From positions 5,836 through 69,835 of the forward strand of contig NZ_BMVL01000020.1 of the NCBI RefSeq assembly GCF_014650695.1: DNA of 64,000 bases, in the 5' to 3' direction. The DNA comes from Streptomyces avidinii. Lineage in GTDB: Bacteria > Actinomycetota > Actinomycetes > Streptomycetales > Streptomycetaceae. The notes under the pieces are model-generated. The model was not told the origin of the DNA and did no database searches. It was given only the letters and a program-made list of their open reading frames with translations. The first letter of the stretch is position 1. Every line of letters starts with the position of its first letter. The position numbers were made by a program, and so were the translations under genes. Positions 52,461 to 62,445 of the stretch are shown here, piece after piece.

Positions 52461-53772
52461 ACCGGCTGCTGGGGGCGCGGGCCGGGTGGCGCTGGGTGCA
52501 CCTGATACTCGGCGGCGCCCTGCTGATGCCGTACTTCCTGCTCGCGCAGGTGGTGGTCGGTGTCGTCGCGGGCGGGGTCAACGCCCTCGACTCCGCCCCG
52601 CTCAGCCTCCTCGCGTATGCCCTCTCCCTGCCCCTCGTCGCCGCCACGGCGCTGTTCGGGCCGGTCCGTCCGATGTCGGTGGTCGCTGTCCGGGCCATGT
52701 GCGGGGTGCCGGGGGAGGGTTTGGCCGACGGGCCGGCGAGGTCCTGGGCCGCGCGGGTGCGGGCGTCGGCCTGGTGGACCCTGCACCTGGGGACAGGAGC
52801 GCTGATCAGCGGTATGACCCTCGCGGTGCCGCCCATGGCGGTCGTGCTGATCGCGGTGCCGGTCGTGGGCCGGCTGGGGGACGTCCGGTTGGGGTACGGC
52901 TGGTTCGCCACGGACACCAACCCGTACGCCGCCCCCCTGGTCGGGATCGGTCTGCTGGCCGGGCTGGCCCTGTGCGCCGCCGGGGCCGGGCAGCTGCTGG
53001 CCCGGACGGCGCCCGTTCTGCTCGGGCCGACGCCGGCGGACCGGCTGGCCGCGGCCGAGGAGCGGGCCGCAGACCTGGCCGTGCGCAACCGGCTGGCCCG
53101 GGAACTGCACGACGCGGTCGGGCACGCGCTGAGCGCGGTCACCCTCCAGGCCGCCGCCGCCCGGCGGATGCTGGAGCGCGATCCCGAGTTCGTACGGGAG
53201 GCGCTCGCCGCGATCGAGGACACCACCCGGCGGACGGTGGGCGAGCTGGACGCCGTACTGGGCCTGCTCCGGGACGGGGACCCGGACCGGCCGGACGCCG
53301 CGCACGCCCCCACCCTCGCCACCGACCTCGACGGGCTGCTGGCCCGTACCCGGGCCGGCGGCACCACCGTCACCGCGCACCAGGACCCCGGCCCCACCGG
53401 GGACTGGGCCGCCCTCCCGGCGATCGCCTCCCGCGAGGCGTACCGGATCGTCCAGGAGGGCCTCAGCAACGCCCTGCGCCACGGGGCGGGCCCGGTGGAT
53501 CTGCGGATCCGCGTACGGACCGGCTCCGATCCCGGCGTCGGCTCCGACACCGGCTCCGACACCGATACCGACACCGCGTACCGTCGACTGGAGGTCACCA
53601 TGACCAATCCGCCCGCCGCCCCCGACGACGACCGGGAGCCCCGCACCGGTGGGGGCCGCGGACTGCGCGGCGCCGCGGAACGGGCCGCGCTGCTCGGCGG
53701 CAGCATCGAGGCGGGCCCGTACGGCGACGGTTGGCGCCTGCGGGCCGTCCTCCCGCTCACCGGGGACGACCG

Positions 53773-53776
<4 letters not shown>
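52457..53776 (+). CDS. Sensor histidine kinase (HisKA_3 type)
   Basis: The 439-residue kinase has about five N-terminal membrane helices. The HisKA_3 phosphoacceptor follows, H218 in LARELHDAVGHALSAVTLQA, and then the ATPase region with EGLSNALRHG (N box) and GGGRGLRGAAERAALLGG (G boxes). Within the ATPase domain lies an unusual Asp/Ser/Thr repeat (GSDTGSDTDTDT). It is coupled by ATGA to the upstream membrane protein and by GTGA to the response regulator. Confidence 0.93.
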
Positions 53777-54504
<728 letters not shown>

Positions 54505-54566
54505 GAACCCCGCCACAATCGGGGCAGAGCGGAACGGCCGGGACCGCCGGGACGTCCTTCTGGGGG

Positions 54567-56015
54567 ATGAACAAGACGATCAGGCGTGCGTCGGTCTTCT
54601 GTCTGCTCCTGGTGCTGGCCCTGCTGGTCCGCGTCACCTGGGTGCAGGCATACCAAGGCCAGGCCCTCGCAGACGACAAGCACAACCGCCGGAATCTCAT
54701 CGGGCAGTACGAGAACCCGCTGGGCAACATCATCGTGGGTGGGGAGGCGATCACCGGCTCGGTGAAGACGGGCGGAAAGGACTTCGGCTACAAGCGGACG
54801 TACGTCGACGGTCCCCTCTACGCGCCCATCACGGGCTACAGCTCCCAGGCCTACGGCACCACCATGCTGGAGGGCATCTACAAGAACGTCCTCAACGGCT
54901 CCGACAGCCGGCTGAAGACCGTGATGGACATGCTCACCAACAAGCGGGCCGCCCCCGGCAACGTCCTGACCACCATCGACAAGGACGTCCAGAAAGCCGC
55001 CTACGACGCGCTCCAGGGCAAGCAGGGCGCGGCCGTCGCGATGGACCCGAAGAGCGGCGAGATCCTCGCCGTGGTCAACAACCCCTCCTTCGACCCGGGC
55101 ACCATCGCCGGCGCCAACGACGAGAAGGCCTGGACCGAGCTCTCCGCGGACAAGGGCAAGGCCCTGGAGAACGTGGCGCTGCGCAAGCCCCAGGCCCCCG
55201 GCTCCACCTTCAAGCTGGTCACCCTCGCCGCGGCGATCGAGAACGGCCTCGTCACCGACATCGACCGGCAGACCGGCATCGCCGACCCGTACACGATCCC
55301 CGGCACCCGCACCCTGCTGCCCAGCGAGGCGGGCTCCGCGGCCTGCAACAACGTCTCGGTGCGCACCGCCCTGCGGCTGTCCTGCAACAACGTCTTCGCC
55401 GAGCTCGCCTCCAAGCTGGGCCAGGACAAGATGCGGGCGACGGCCGAGAAGCTCGGCTTCAACGTGCAGATCGACACTCCGGTGCGCACCAACCCGTCGA
55501 GCAAGTACCCCTCGAAGAAGATGTCGATCGACCAGGTCGCGCAGACCGGCATCGGCCAGTTCGACGTCCAGGCCACCCCGCTCCAGATGGCGATGGTGAC
55601 GGCCGCCGTCGAGAACGGCGGCAAGCTCGTCGCCCCGCACATGGTCTCCGAGGTCACCGACGCGGGCGGCAACGTGCTGGAGAGCTTCAAGGACCCGAAG
55701 TCCCAGAAGGTCATGGACGAGAGGACGGCCTCCATGATCCGCGACGCCATGCGTACGGTCGCGACCGAGGGCGGCGGCAAGCCGGCCCAGGTGTCGGGCG
55801 CCGAGGTGGGCGGCAAGACGGGCACCGCCCAGCGCGGTGTCAACAACAGCCTCGCGCCGCTGGCCTGGTTCACCTCGTACGGCAAGCTGAACGGCAAGCA
55901 GATCGCGGTGGCCGTGGTGATCGAGAACTCCGACACCGACCGCTCCGAGATCGGCGGCGGCAAACTGGCCGCCCCCATCGCCCAGAAGATGATGGAGGCG
56001 TGGCTGAAGAAGTAG
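54567..56015 (+). CDS. Class B penicillin-binding protein (PbpA type)
   Basis: This 482-residue transpeptidase cross-links peptidoglycan. It has an N-terminal membrane anchor (residues 8-25) and a dimerisation region with NRRNLIGQYENPLG. The transpeptidase has S213-x-x-K216 in PGSTFKLV, S272-C-N274 in RLSCNNVF and K417-TGT in GGKTGTAQ, all intact. It resembles PbpA/FtsI-type enzymes of actinobacteria, although no RodA/FtsW gene is adjacent. A clear terminator follows. It may be a sporulation or septal PBP; that is not shown by sequence. Confidence 0.95.
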   Translation: MNKTIRRASVFCLLLVLALLVRVTWVQAYQGQALADDKHNRRNLIGQYENPLGNIIVGGEAITGSVKTGGKDFGYKRTYVDGPLYAPITGYSSQAYGTTMLEGIYKNVLNGSDSRLKTVMDMLTNKRAAPGNVLTTIDKDVQKAAYDALQGKQGAAVAMDPKSGEILAVVNNPSFDPGTIAGANDEKAWTELSADKGKALENVALRKPQAPGSTFKLVTLAAAIENGLVTDIDRQTGIADPYTIPGTRTLLPSEAGSAACNNVSVRTALRLSCNNVFAELASKLGQDKMRATAEKLGFNVQIDTPVRTNPSSKYPSKKMSIDQVAQTGIGQFDVQATPLQMAMVTAAVENGGKLVAPHMVSEVTDAGGNVLESFKDPKSQKVMDERTASMIRDAMRTVATEGGGKPAQVSGAEVGGKTGTAQRGVNNSLAPLAWFTSYGKLNGKQIAVAVVIENSDTDRSEIGGGKLAAPIAQKMMEAWLKK

Positions 56016-56035
56016 CCACGCGGGCCGCTGGGCCG

Positions 56036-56071
56036 ACGCGCCGGGAACCGCCGAGGGTCCCGGCGCGTTTT
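56036..56071 (+). terminator. Terminator after the penicillin-binding protein gene
   Basis: ACGCGCCGGGA and its complement form an 11-bp stem with an 11-base loop, followed directly by TTT. Confidence 0.9.
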
Positions 56072-56078
56072 CATTCCC

Positions 56079-56579
56079 ATGATCAGAACAGCGCGCACCG
56101 CCGACCTCGCCGCGATCGCCGCCCTGCACACCAGGGCCCGCGCCACCTACTACGAGGGCCACATCCCCGAGGAGGCCTATCTGGGGGACGCCGAGATCCA
56201 GCGGACCCGGGAGGGCTGGTCCCGGGCCATAGCCCGGGACGCCGCCGAGGGCGGAGTGCTCTGCGCCGAGCAGGACGGCGAGCTCACCGGGGTCGCCGCG
56301 TACCGCACGGAGAACGGCGAGACCACCCTCACCCAGCTCCACGTCGACCCGGTCCACTGGCGCCGCGGCACGGGGGCGGCGCTGCACGCCGCCTGCGTGG
56401 AGGTCTGGCGCCGGGCCGGAATCGGCCAGGTCCGCCTCGAGGTCTACGAGCACAACCTGCGCGCCCAGGCGTTCTACGCCACCCAGGGCTGGCTCGCGGA
56501 TCCCGCTGCCGCCCGCTCTGGCAGCCACCGCACCCTCTGGCTGGAGGTGGACCGGGTACCGGCCGCGTCCGGGGAATGA
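56079..56579 (+). CDS. GNAT-family N-acetyltransferase
   Basis: The 166-residue protein starts IRTARTADLAAIAALHTRARATYYEGHIPEEAYLG and has the GNAT acetyl-CoA loop WRRGTGAALHAACVEVWRRAG followed by VRLEVYEHNLRAQAFYATQGW. This form is close to ribosomal- or small-molecule acetyltransferases, but the substrate is not predictable. It begins just after the PBP terminator, so it probably has its own start signals. A TGA-proximal gap of about 70 bases leads to the FrnE-like gene. Confidence 0.88.
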   Translation: MIRTARTADLAAIAALHTRARATYYEGHIPEEAYLGDAEIQRTREGWSRAIARDAAEGGVLCAEQDGELTGVAAYRTENGETTLTQLHVDPVHWRRGTGAALHAACVEVWRRAGIGQVRLEVYEHNLRAQAFYATQGWLADPAAARSGSHRTLWLEVDRVPAASGE

Positions 56580-56647
56580 GACGGGCGGATGGGTGGTTGA
56601 ACCACAAACCGTTTCATCCCCCTGCGAACCCGGAGAGAAGAAGGATC

Positions 56648-57355
56648 ATGCGCGTCGAGATCTGGAGCGACATCGCCTGCCCCTGGTGCTACATCGGAAA
56701 GGCCCGCTTCACCAAGGGACTGGCCGAGTTCGCGCACCGCGACGAGGTGGAGATCGTCTTCCGGTCCTTCGAGCTCGACCCGGGCAGTGCGAAGGGGGTC
56801 ACCGCTCCCGTCGTGGAGATGCTCGCCCAGAAGTACGGCCGCACGCTCGACGAGGCGCGCGGCATGGAGGAGCACGTCGCCGCCAGCGCCCGCGCCGAGG
56901 GCCTCACGTACCGCACCGAGGGCCGTGACCACGGCAACACCTTCGACATCCACCGGCTGCTGCACCTGGCCGCCGCCCGCGGACGTCAGGAGGAGCTCCT
57001 CGACCTCGCCTACCGGGCCAACTTCGGCGAGGAGCGCTCCGTCTTCGACCCCGAGGTGCTGATCGCGCTCGCCGTCGAGGCCGGGCTGGACGAGACCGAG
57101 GCGCGCACCGTCCTCGCCGACGACTCCGCCTACGCCGCCGAGGTGCGGGCCGACGAGCGCGAGGCCGCCGAACTGGGTGCGAACGCCGTCCCGTTCTTCG
57201 TCCTGGACCGCCGCTACGGGATCTCGGGCGGGCAGCCGGCCGAGGTGTTCACGCGCGCCCTGGAGCAGGCCTGGGCCGGGCGCGAGGTCGAGGAACCGGC
57301 CGCCGGCGCCGAGGCGTGCGAGCCCGACGGGGCGTGCGCGGTCCCGCAGGCATAA
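56648..57355 (+). CDS. DsbA/FrnE-family thioredoxin-fold protein
   Basis: The 235-residue protein belongs to the DsbA-like FrnE group of cytosolic oxidoreductases. The CPWC active site is in EIWSDIACPWCYIGK at residues 11-14, followed by the helical insertion with DHGNTFDIHRLLHLAA, and the cis-proline loop NAVPFFVLDRRYGISGGQP. A Cys-containing C-terminal tail (EACEPDGACAV) is present, as in some FrnE proteins. No signal peptide exists, so it is cytoplasmic. The ribosome site is GGAGAGAAGG before the ATG. Confidence 0.92.
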   Translation: MRVEIWSDIACPWCYIGKARFTKGLAEFAHRDEVEIVFRSFELDPGSAKGVTAPVVEMLAQKYGRTLDEARGMEEHVAASARAEGLTYRTEGRDHGNTFDIHRLLHLAAARGRQEELLDLAYRANFGEERSVFDPEVLIALAVEAGLDETEARTVLADDSAYAAEVRADEREAAELGANAVPFFVLDRRYGISGGQPAEVFTRALEQAWAGREVEEPAAGAEACEPDGACAVPQA

Positions 57356-57425
57356 GGATTACTTGGGGTGGGCGCAGTGAACCCGGCAATGGACTTTGGG
57401 TCGTTCCTGGCGCAGAGTTGACGGC

Positions 57426-58487
57426 ATGGATCTTCCCCTCGCCGAGGCGACCCGTGCCGAGTTCGCCCACACCACCACCTACCTCAACAGCGCCAAGTGC
57501 GGGGTCGTCCCGCGTTCCGCCGTCGCGGCCGTACGGGAGCTGGCCGAGGCGGCGGGGGCCGGGCTCCCCACCGGCTTCGGCGACTTCGACCGGGTCAACC
57601 GCGCCCGGGCGGCCTTCGCCCGCCTCGTCGGGGTGGGTGCCGACCGGGTGTCCGTCGGCTCGGCGGTCTCCACCCACGTCGGCCTCGTCGCCGCCTCGCT
57701 CCCGTCGGGCGCCGAAGTGCTCTGCCCCGAGGGCGAGTTCTCCTCCGTGGTCAACCCCTTCGTGGCGCGCGGCGACCTCAAGATGCGCTTCGCCCCGCTG
57801 GAGTCCCTCGCCGAGGCCGTCGGCGCCGATACCGCCCTCGTCTCCCTGAGCGTCGTGCAGTCCGCGGACGGCCGCACGGCCGATCTGGCCGCGGTGCGCG
57901 AGGCGGCAACCGCCCACGGATCCCGGATGCTCGTGGACGCCAGCCAGGCGGCCGGCTGGCTCCCCTTCGACGCCTCGCCGTACGAGTACACGGTCGCCGT
58001 GGGCTTCAAATGGCTGCTCGGCGTGCGCGGAGCCTCGTACCTGACCGTGTCGCAGGAGGCCCAGCACACGCTGACCCCGCTGCACGCCGGCTGGGTACCG
58101 GCGGTGGCCGACGGGGACGCAACCTACGGGCCGATGTCGGGGCTCGCCCCCGGGGCGTGGCGGTTCGACGAGTCCCCGGCCTTCCTGGCCTACCACGCGT
58201 CCGAGCTCGCCCTGGCCCTGCTGGAGCGCATCGGCATCGAGGCCGTCCACGCCCACGACACCGCCCTGGCCGCCCGCTACCGGGCCGGACTCGCGCGCCT
58301 CGGCCACGAGCCCGTCCCCGGTGATGCGGCCATCGTCTCCGTTCCGGGTCTCGCCGATCGGCAGCCCGCCCTGGAGGCGGCGGGCATCGCCACTTCCGCC
58401 CGTGCGGGCCTCCTGCGGGCCTCGTTCCACCTCTACAACACCGAGGCGGACGTGGACCGGTTGCTGGACGCCCTCTCCGCCTCCTGA
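57426..58487 (+). CDS. Class V aminotransferase-like PLP enzyme
   Basis: The 353-residue protein has the class V aminotransferase fold: TTTYLNSAKCGVVPRSAVAAV, DRVSVGSAVSTHVGLVA, VLVDASQAAGWLPFDASPYEYTVAVGFKWLLG. The lysine in GFKWLLG is the likely PLP-binding residue, and the aspartate in VDASQAAG binds the ring nitrogen. It resembles kynureninase/cysteine-desulfurase-like members with unknown substrate. The start ATG at 57426 is preferred over an upstream ATG giving a low-quality leader. The next gene, an amidohydrolase, follows after 30 bases and may be co-transcribed. Confidence 0.85.
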   Translation: MDLPLAEATRAEFAHTTTYLNSAKCGVVPRSAVAAVRELAEAAGAGLPTGFGDFDRVNRARAAFARLVGVGADRVSVGSAVSTHVGLVAASLPSGAEVLCPEGEFSSVVNPFVARGDLKMRFAPLESLAEAVGADTALVSLSVVQSADGRTADLAAVREAATAHGSRMLVDASQAAGWLPFDASPYEYTVAVGFKWLLGVRGASYLTVSQEAQHTLTPLHAGWVPAVADGDATYGPMSGLAPGAWRFDESPAFLAYHASELALALLERIGIEAVHAHDTALAARYRAGLARLGHEPVPGDAAIVSVPGLADRQPALEAAGIATSARAGLLRASFHLYNTEADVDRLLDALSAS

Positions 58488-58517
58488 CGCCGCGGGGCCC
58501 GCGCGTACAGTGCCGCC

Positions 58518-59645
58518 ATGAGTGATGTGAGCGATGTGCGCGTGGGCGACGTGGGCGGCGCGAGTGACGTGCTGCACGTGAAGGGGCGGGTGCTGGTCGG
58601 GCCCGACGAGGTCCGCGACGAGCTCTGGGTGGTCGGTGGCCGGATCTCCTACGAGCGCCCGCGCGGCGCCCGCGAGACCACCACGGTGACCGGCTGGGCC
58701 CTGCCCGGGCTGGTCGACGCGCACTGTCATGTGGGCCTGGACTCCCACGGCCCGGTCGACGCCGAGACCGCAGAGCGGCAGGCCCTCGCCGACCGCGACG
58801 CCGGCACCCTCCTCATCCGGGACGCCGGATCGCCCTCGGACACCCGCTGGATCGACGGCCGCGAGGATCTTCCGAAGATCATCCGGGCCGGTCGGCACAT
58901 CGCCCGCACCCGCCGCTACATCCGCAACTACGCCCACGAGATCGAGCCCGCCGACCTCGTCGAGTACGTCGGCCGCGAGGCGCTGCGCGGCGACGGCTGG
59001 GTCAAGCTCGTCGGCGACTGGATCGACCGCGACGCCGGGGACCTCGCGGCCTGCTGGCCGCGCGCCGAGGTCGAGGCGGCCATCGCCGAGGCCCATCGGC
59101 TGGGCGCCCGGGTCACGGCGCACTGCTTCGCCGAGGACTCGCTGCGCGACCTGGTCGAGGCGGGCATCGACTGCATCGAACACGCCACCGGCCTCACCGA
59201 GGACACCATCCCGCTGTTCGCGGAGCGCGGGGTCGCGATCGTCCCCACCCTCGTGAACATCGCGACGTTCCCGAAGATGGCGGCGGGCGGCGAGACGAAG
59301 TTCCCGCGCTGGTCGGCGCACATGCGACGGCTCCACGAGCGGCGGTACGACACCGTCCGCGCCGCCTACGACGCGGGCATCCGGGTCTACGTCGGTACCG
59401 ACGCGGGGGGCTCCCTCCCGCACGGCCTGGTCGCGGCGGAGGTCGCCGAGCTCGTCAGGGCCGGCATCCCGGCGATCGACGCGCTCTCCGCGACGACCTG
59501 GGCGGCCCGCGAGTGGCTCGGCAGGCCGGGTCTGAGCGAAGGGGCGCCCGCAGACCTCGTTGTCTACGCCGCCGACCCGCGGGCCGACGTACGTGCGCTC
59601 GCGGAGCCGCTGAGGGTCGTCGTGAACGGCGGGATCCGGGCCTGA
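58518..59645 (+). CDS. Amidohydrolase-family metal-dependent hydrolase
   Basis: The 375-residue protein is an imidazolonepropionase/adenine-deaminase-like amidohydrolase. Metal ligands are visible in GLVDAHCHVGLDSHG (H-x-H), KLVGDWIDR, VTAHCFAEDSL, DCIEHATGLT and the aspartate in YVGTDAGGSLPHG. The C-terminal TTWAAREWLGRPGLSEGAPADLVVY closes the small beta-sandwich. The N terminus has a repetitive DVSDVRVGDVGGASDV. It lies just after the aminotransferase gene; the substrate is unknown. Confidence 0.9.
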   Translation: MSDVSDVRVGDVGGASDVLHVKGRVLVGPDEVRDELWVVGGRISYERPRGARETTTVTGWALPGLVDAHCHVGLDSHGPVDAETAERQALADRDAGTLLIRDAGSPSDTRWIDGREDLPKIIRAGRHIARTRRYIRNYAHEIEPADLVEYVGREALRGDGWVKLVGDWIDRDAGDLAACWPRAEVEAAIAEAHRLGARVTAHCFAEDSLRDLVEAGIDCIEHATGLTEDTIPLFAERGVAIVPTLVNIATFPKMAAGGETKFPRWSAHMRRLHERRYDTVRAAYDAGIRVYVGTDAGGSLPHGLVAAEVAELVRAGIPAIDALSATTWAAREWLGRPGLSEGAPADLVVYAADPRADVRALAEPLRVVVNGGIRA

Positions 59646-59971
59646 GCCGGGGCTGAGCCGTGCCCGAGCCAGGTCCGGGCCGGGGCTGAGCCGGGCGTCG
59701 GCGCCTTGTTGACGCCGCGTGACGTCGGGAGCCGCCGGTCGTTGAAAAAGGCCGTGTGGGCCCGGCGTCCGTGACGGGCGAGAACTCTCGTTCTTCGTGA
59801 GGCGAAACGATTCGAATATCCGCCCGGAAACCACCCTTTGGGGTGAAGTAGCGTCAGGTTGCCCCTCGTTCACCCACAGTGCGTAAAGATTCCGGGGTCG
59901 AGACCGTCGGCGCGCGCGATGTCCCCCATTGGCGGCGTGACGGCACCCAACTCCCCGGGGGTACCACCACC
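59646..59971. other. Intergenic region with short direct repeats
   Basis: No gene is apparent. A 15-base unit GCCGGGGCTGAGCCG occurs twice (59646-59660 and 59679-59693). Nearer the downstream gene are an ATTCGAAT palindrome around 59811 and GTTGCCC/GTTCACC heptamers at 59858 and 59868, spaced ten rather than the eleven bases of a PHO box. The region probably holds the promoter of the sortase-substrate gene. Confidence 0.5.
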
Positions 59972-60901
59972 GTGAACAGCCATACCTTCCGCATGCCCGC
60001 GGCCGTCCTGCTCGCCACGGGAGCGGTCGCCCTGCTCACCGCGCCGCCCGCCTTCGCCACGGGAGGCGGTGGAGCCGGGGGCGAGGGCAGGGCCGGTGCC
60101 GTCGTCCTGCGCGCCGGACTGGACGTGGGCCTGCTCAACAAGGCCGTCCACGTCCCGCTGAAGACGACCCTCAACGAGGTCAGCGCCCCGGCGGCGGCCG
60201 AGAAGACGGCACTGACCGTCACCCTGGACGGGGTCGAGGGGAACAAGCCGGTCAGTGTGCTGCGCGCCGAGGTGGCCACTTCCAAGGCGACCGCCGACAA
60301 GAACCGGGCCGAGGCGGAGGCGAACCTGGCCAAGGCCAAGATCCATGTCCCGGGCCTGCCGCTGCTCTCCCTCGTCGAGGTGGAGAAGGTCACCTCCAAG
60401 GCCGTCTGCGAAGCCGGCAAGAAGCCCGTGGCCAGCGCGAACGTCCTCGGGAAGGTGACGGCGCTCGGCAAGAAGGTCACCCTGACGGCGGGCGGTCCGA
60501 CCAAGGTGGACGTCCCCGGAGTGGGCCAGGTCCTGCTGGAGCTGTCCGGCACGGAGACCACCTCCACCACGGCCGCCGCGGCAGCGCTCCGCCTGAAGGT
60601 GTCGGTGAACCCGCTGAACCTGAACGTGGCGCAGGTCGACGGCGAGATCGTGCTCGCCGAGGCCCGCTGCGAGTCCCCGAAGGGCGCGGCGCCGGCCTCG
60701 ACCCCGCCCGCAAACCAGGACATCAAGCCCCAGACCGCGACGGGCACCGGCGCGGAGGCGTCCGGTGCCCGGGCGAACGCCAACCTCGCCGAGACCGGCG
60801 GCGGTTCACTCACTCCCTATGTCGCGGGCGGGGCGCTGACGCTGCTCGCCATCGGCGGGGGCGCGCTCCTGCTCACCCGGCGGGGCAAGGCCGCTTCGTA
60901 G
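59972..60901 (+). CDS. Secreted LAETG sortase-substrate protein
   Basis: The 309-residue protein has a signal peptide (hydrophobic core AAVLLATGAVALLTAPPAFA). Its Thr/Val/Lys-rich beta-type body has conserved cysteines in KAVCEAGKKP and EARCESPKG, and a Pro/Thr linker precedes the C-terminal sorting signal. LAETG is at residues 272-276, followed by a membrane segment and the basic tail TRRGKAAS, the LAXTG layout recognised by class E sortases in Streptomyces. It should be anchored to peptidoglycan on the surface. GTG 59972 is the chosen start; ATG 59993 is possible. Its partner or ligand is unknown. Confidence 0.88.
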   Translation: MNSHTFRMPAAVLLATGAVALLTAPPAFATGGGGAGGEGRAGAVVLRAGLDVGLLNKAVHVPLKTTLNEVSAPAAAEKTALTVTLDGVEGNKPVSVLRAEVATSKATADKNRAEAEANLAKAKIHVPGLPLLSLVEVEKVTSKAVCEAGKKPVASANVLGKVTALGKKVTLTAGGPTKVDVPGVGQVLLELSGTETTSTTAAAAALRLKVSVNPLNLNVAQVDGEIVLAEARCESPKGAAPASTPPANQDIKPQTATGTGAEASGARANANLAETGGGSLTPYVAGGALTLLAIGGGALLLTRRGKAAS

Positions 60902-60942
60902 GGCGGGCGGGAGCCCCGGGCCACCGCCCGGTCCGCCCGCCC
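60901..60942. terminator. Hairpin after the sortase-substrate gene
   Basis: GGGCGGGCGG and CCGCCCGCCC form a 10-bp stem; the loop contains CCCCGGG/CCCG elements. It separates convergent genes. Confidence 0.5.
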
Positions 60943-60946
60943 CGGG

Positions 60947-61063
60947 GAGCACACGGAGGGGAGTGCTCACGGGGTGGCGGGCGCGGGCGGGCGGTGTGCC
61001 CGTGCCGGGGAGCACCCGCCCCGAGGAGTACGCGTGCCGAGGAGCACCCGGAGGGGAGTGCTC
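60947..61063. repeat. Repeated GAGCAC-N10-GTGCTC hairpin elements
   Basis: Two 22-base inverted-repeat elements with identical arms and a ten-base spacer lie at 60947-60968 and 61042-61063, with a decayed copy near 61010. Together they fill most of the gap between convergent genes and may serve as terminators. Confidence 0.7.
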
Positions 61064-61094
61064 GGCAGGCGCCGTGCTCGGCGGGACGGGGCGC

Positions 61095-62336
61095 TCAGCG
61101 GGTGGCGTGCTCCAGCCCCTGCTCGCCCGCGCCGCGGGACATCACGGCACCGGTGACCTGCTGGTCGATCCGCGCGTACTCGCTGCGCTTCGTGGCCGGG
61201 AGCGAGGCGTCCGAGGCGGCGCAGGAGGCGCAGACGACGCGGAACGGCGGCCCCATGTCCGAGTACTGCGTGAGGTATTCGGCCTTCGCCACCTCCCAGC
61301 GGCCCGGATGACCGGCAGCCGGGGCGAAGGTGAACCGGGGGACCGAGGACTGGTTGCCGCGCAGTTTGTCGGCCGGTACGAAGCTGGCGACCTGGTCGCC
61401 CATGCCGAAGACCACCCAGGTGCCGTTGATCTTCTCGTAGGGCTGCGGCACGTGGTTGTGCGTGCCGATGACCAGATCGATGTCGGGGAGGCCGTCGGCC
61501 GAGCGGGAGGCGGTGAGCGCCTGCGCCAGTTCCTTCTGCTGCTCGTCCGGCGCGGTCTGCCACTCGGTGCCCCAGTGGACGCTGAGCACCACCACGTTCG
61601 CGCCCCCCGCCCGGGCCGCCCGGGCGTCTGCGAGGATCCGGTCCCGGTCGATCAGATTGACGGCCCAGGGCTTGTCCTGCGGAAGCGGGATGCCGTTCGT
61701 GCCGTACGTGTAGGAGAGCTGGGCGACCTTCGCGCCGCCCGCCGTGAGCAGGGCCGGGGCCTTGGCCTCTTCGGCGCTGCGGGCGGAGCCGACGTGGGGG
61801 ATGCCGACCCGGTCGAGGTGCTCCAGGGTGCGGGCGAGGCCCTCGTAGCCGTCGTCCAGGGTGTGGTTCGAGGCGGTGGAGCAGCTGTCGTACCCGGCGT
61901 CCTTGAGGGCGTCCGCCAGTTGGTGCGGGGCCTTGAAGGTGGGATAGCCCGTGTAGGGGCCGCCGGGGCGCCCGTACGGTATCTCGTGGTGGCATATCGC
62001 CAGGTCGGCGGCGGAGACCAGGGGTTTGACCCCCGCGAGTATCTTCCGGAAGTCGTACTCCCCGGCCCGGTCCGCGTCGGCCGCCGACCGCTGCACGATC
62101 GAGGGGTACGGGATGATGTCGCCGGTCGCCACCAGCGTGAACGGCTTCCCCGGGGCGGCGGCCTGCGGTGCCTCCGACTTCCCCTGCCCCGGCTCGCCCT
62201 GCCCCGGCCCGCCCCGCAGGCGCTGCTCCGCGGCGGGCGCCGCGCCGCTGTCGAGCAGCCGTGGCACGGCGTAGATCCCGCCGCCCACGACCGCCAGCGC
62301 GGCCAGCGCCGCGACCGACCTGGCGGATGCCTTCAT
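61095..62336 (-). CDS. CapA-family (poly-gamma-glutamate synthesis-like) protein
   Basis: The 413-residue protein has an N-terminal signal anchor (AALAALAVVGGGIYAV), a Gly/Gln-rich linker, and a CapA/PgsA metallophosphatase-like domain. Motifs are LVATGDIIPYPS, SADLAICHHEIP, TASNHTLDDG, VVLSVHWGTEW and IGTHNHVPQPYE. CapA proteins are needed for poly-gamma-glutamate capsules in Bacillus, but actinobacterial members lack the capBC genes and their role is open. The ATG at 62336 with purine-rich GGTCGGAA before it is chosen over an upstream TTG/ATG that adds 26 basic residues. Confidence 0.9.
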   Translation of the reverse strand: MKASARSVAALAALAVVGGGIYAVPRLLDSGAAPAAEQRLRGGPGQGEPGQGKSEAPQAAAPGKPFTLVATGDIIPYPSIVQRSAADADRAGEYDFRKILAGVKPLVSAADLAICHHEIPYGRPGGPYTGYPTFKAPHQLADALKDAGYDSCSTASNHTLDDGYEGLARTLEHLDRVGIPHVGSARSAEEAKAPALLTAGGAKVAQLSYTYGTNGIPLPQDKPWAVNLIDRDRILADARAARAGGANVVVLSVHWGTEWQTAPDEQQKELAQALTASRSADGLPDIDLVIGTHNHVPQPYEKINGTWVVFGMGDQVASFVPADKLRGNQSSVPRFTFAPAAGHPGRWEVAKAEYLTQYSDMGPPFRVVCASCAASDASLPATKRSEYARIDQQVTGAVMSRGAGEQGLEHATR

Positions 62337-62445
62337 TTCCGACCCCCGATGTCGTGCCCCGATGCGGGGATCGTCACCCGGTCCCCGCCCCCGCAGCCAT
62401 CGTAGGGGGGCCATTCGGGTCAGGAGGGGGCCTCGCGGCCCGCGG

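Noticed and set aside
59858..59878. Possible PHO box before the LAETG gene
   Set aside because: The heptamers GTTGCCC and GTTCACC are ten bases apart instead of eleven and the first matches poorly.
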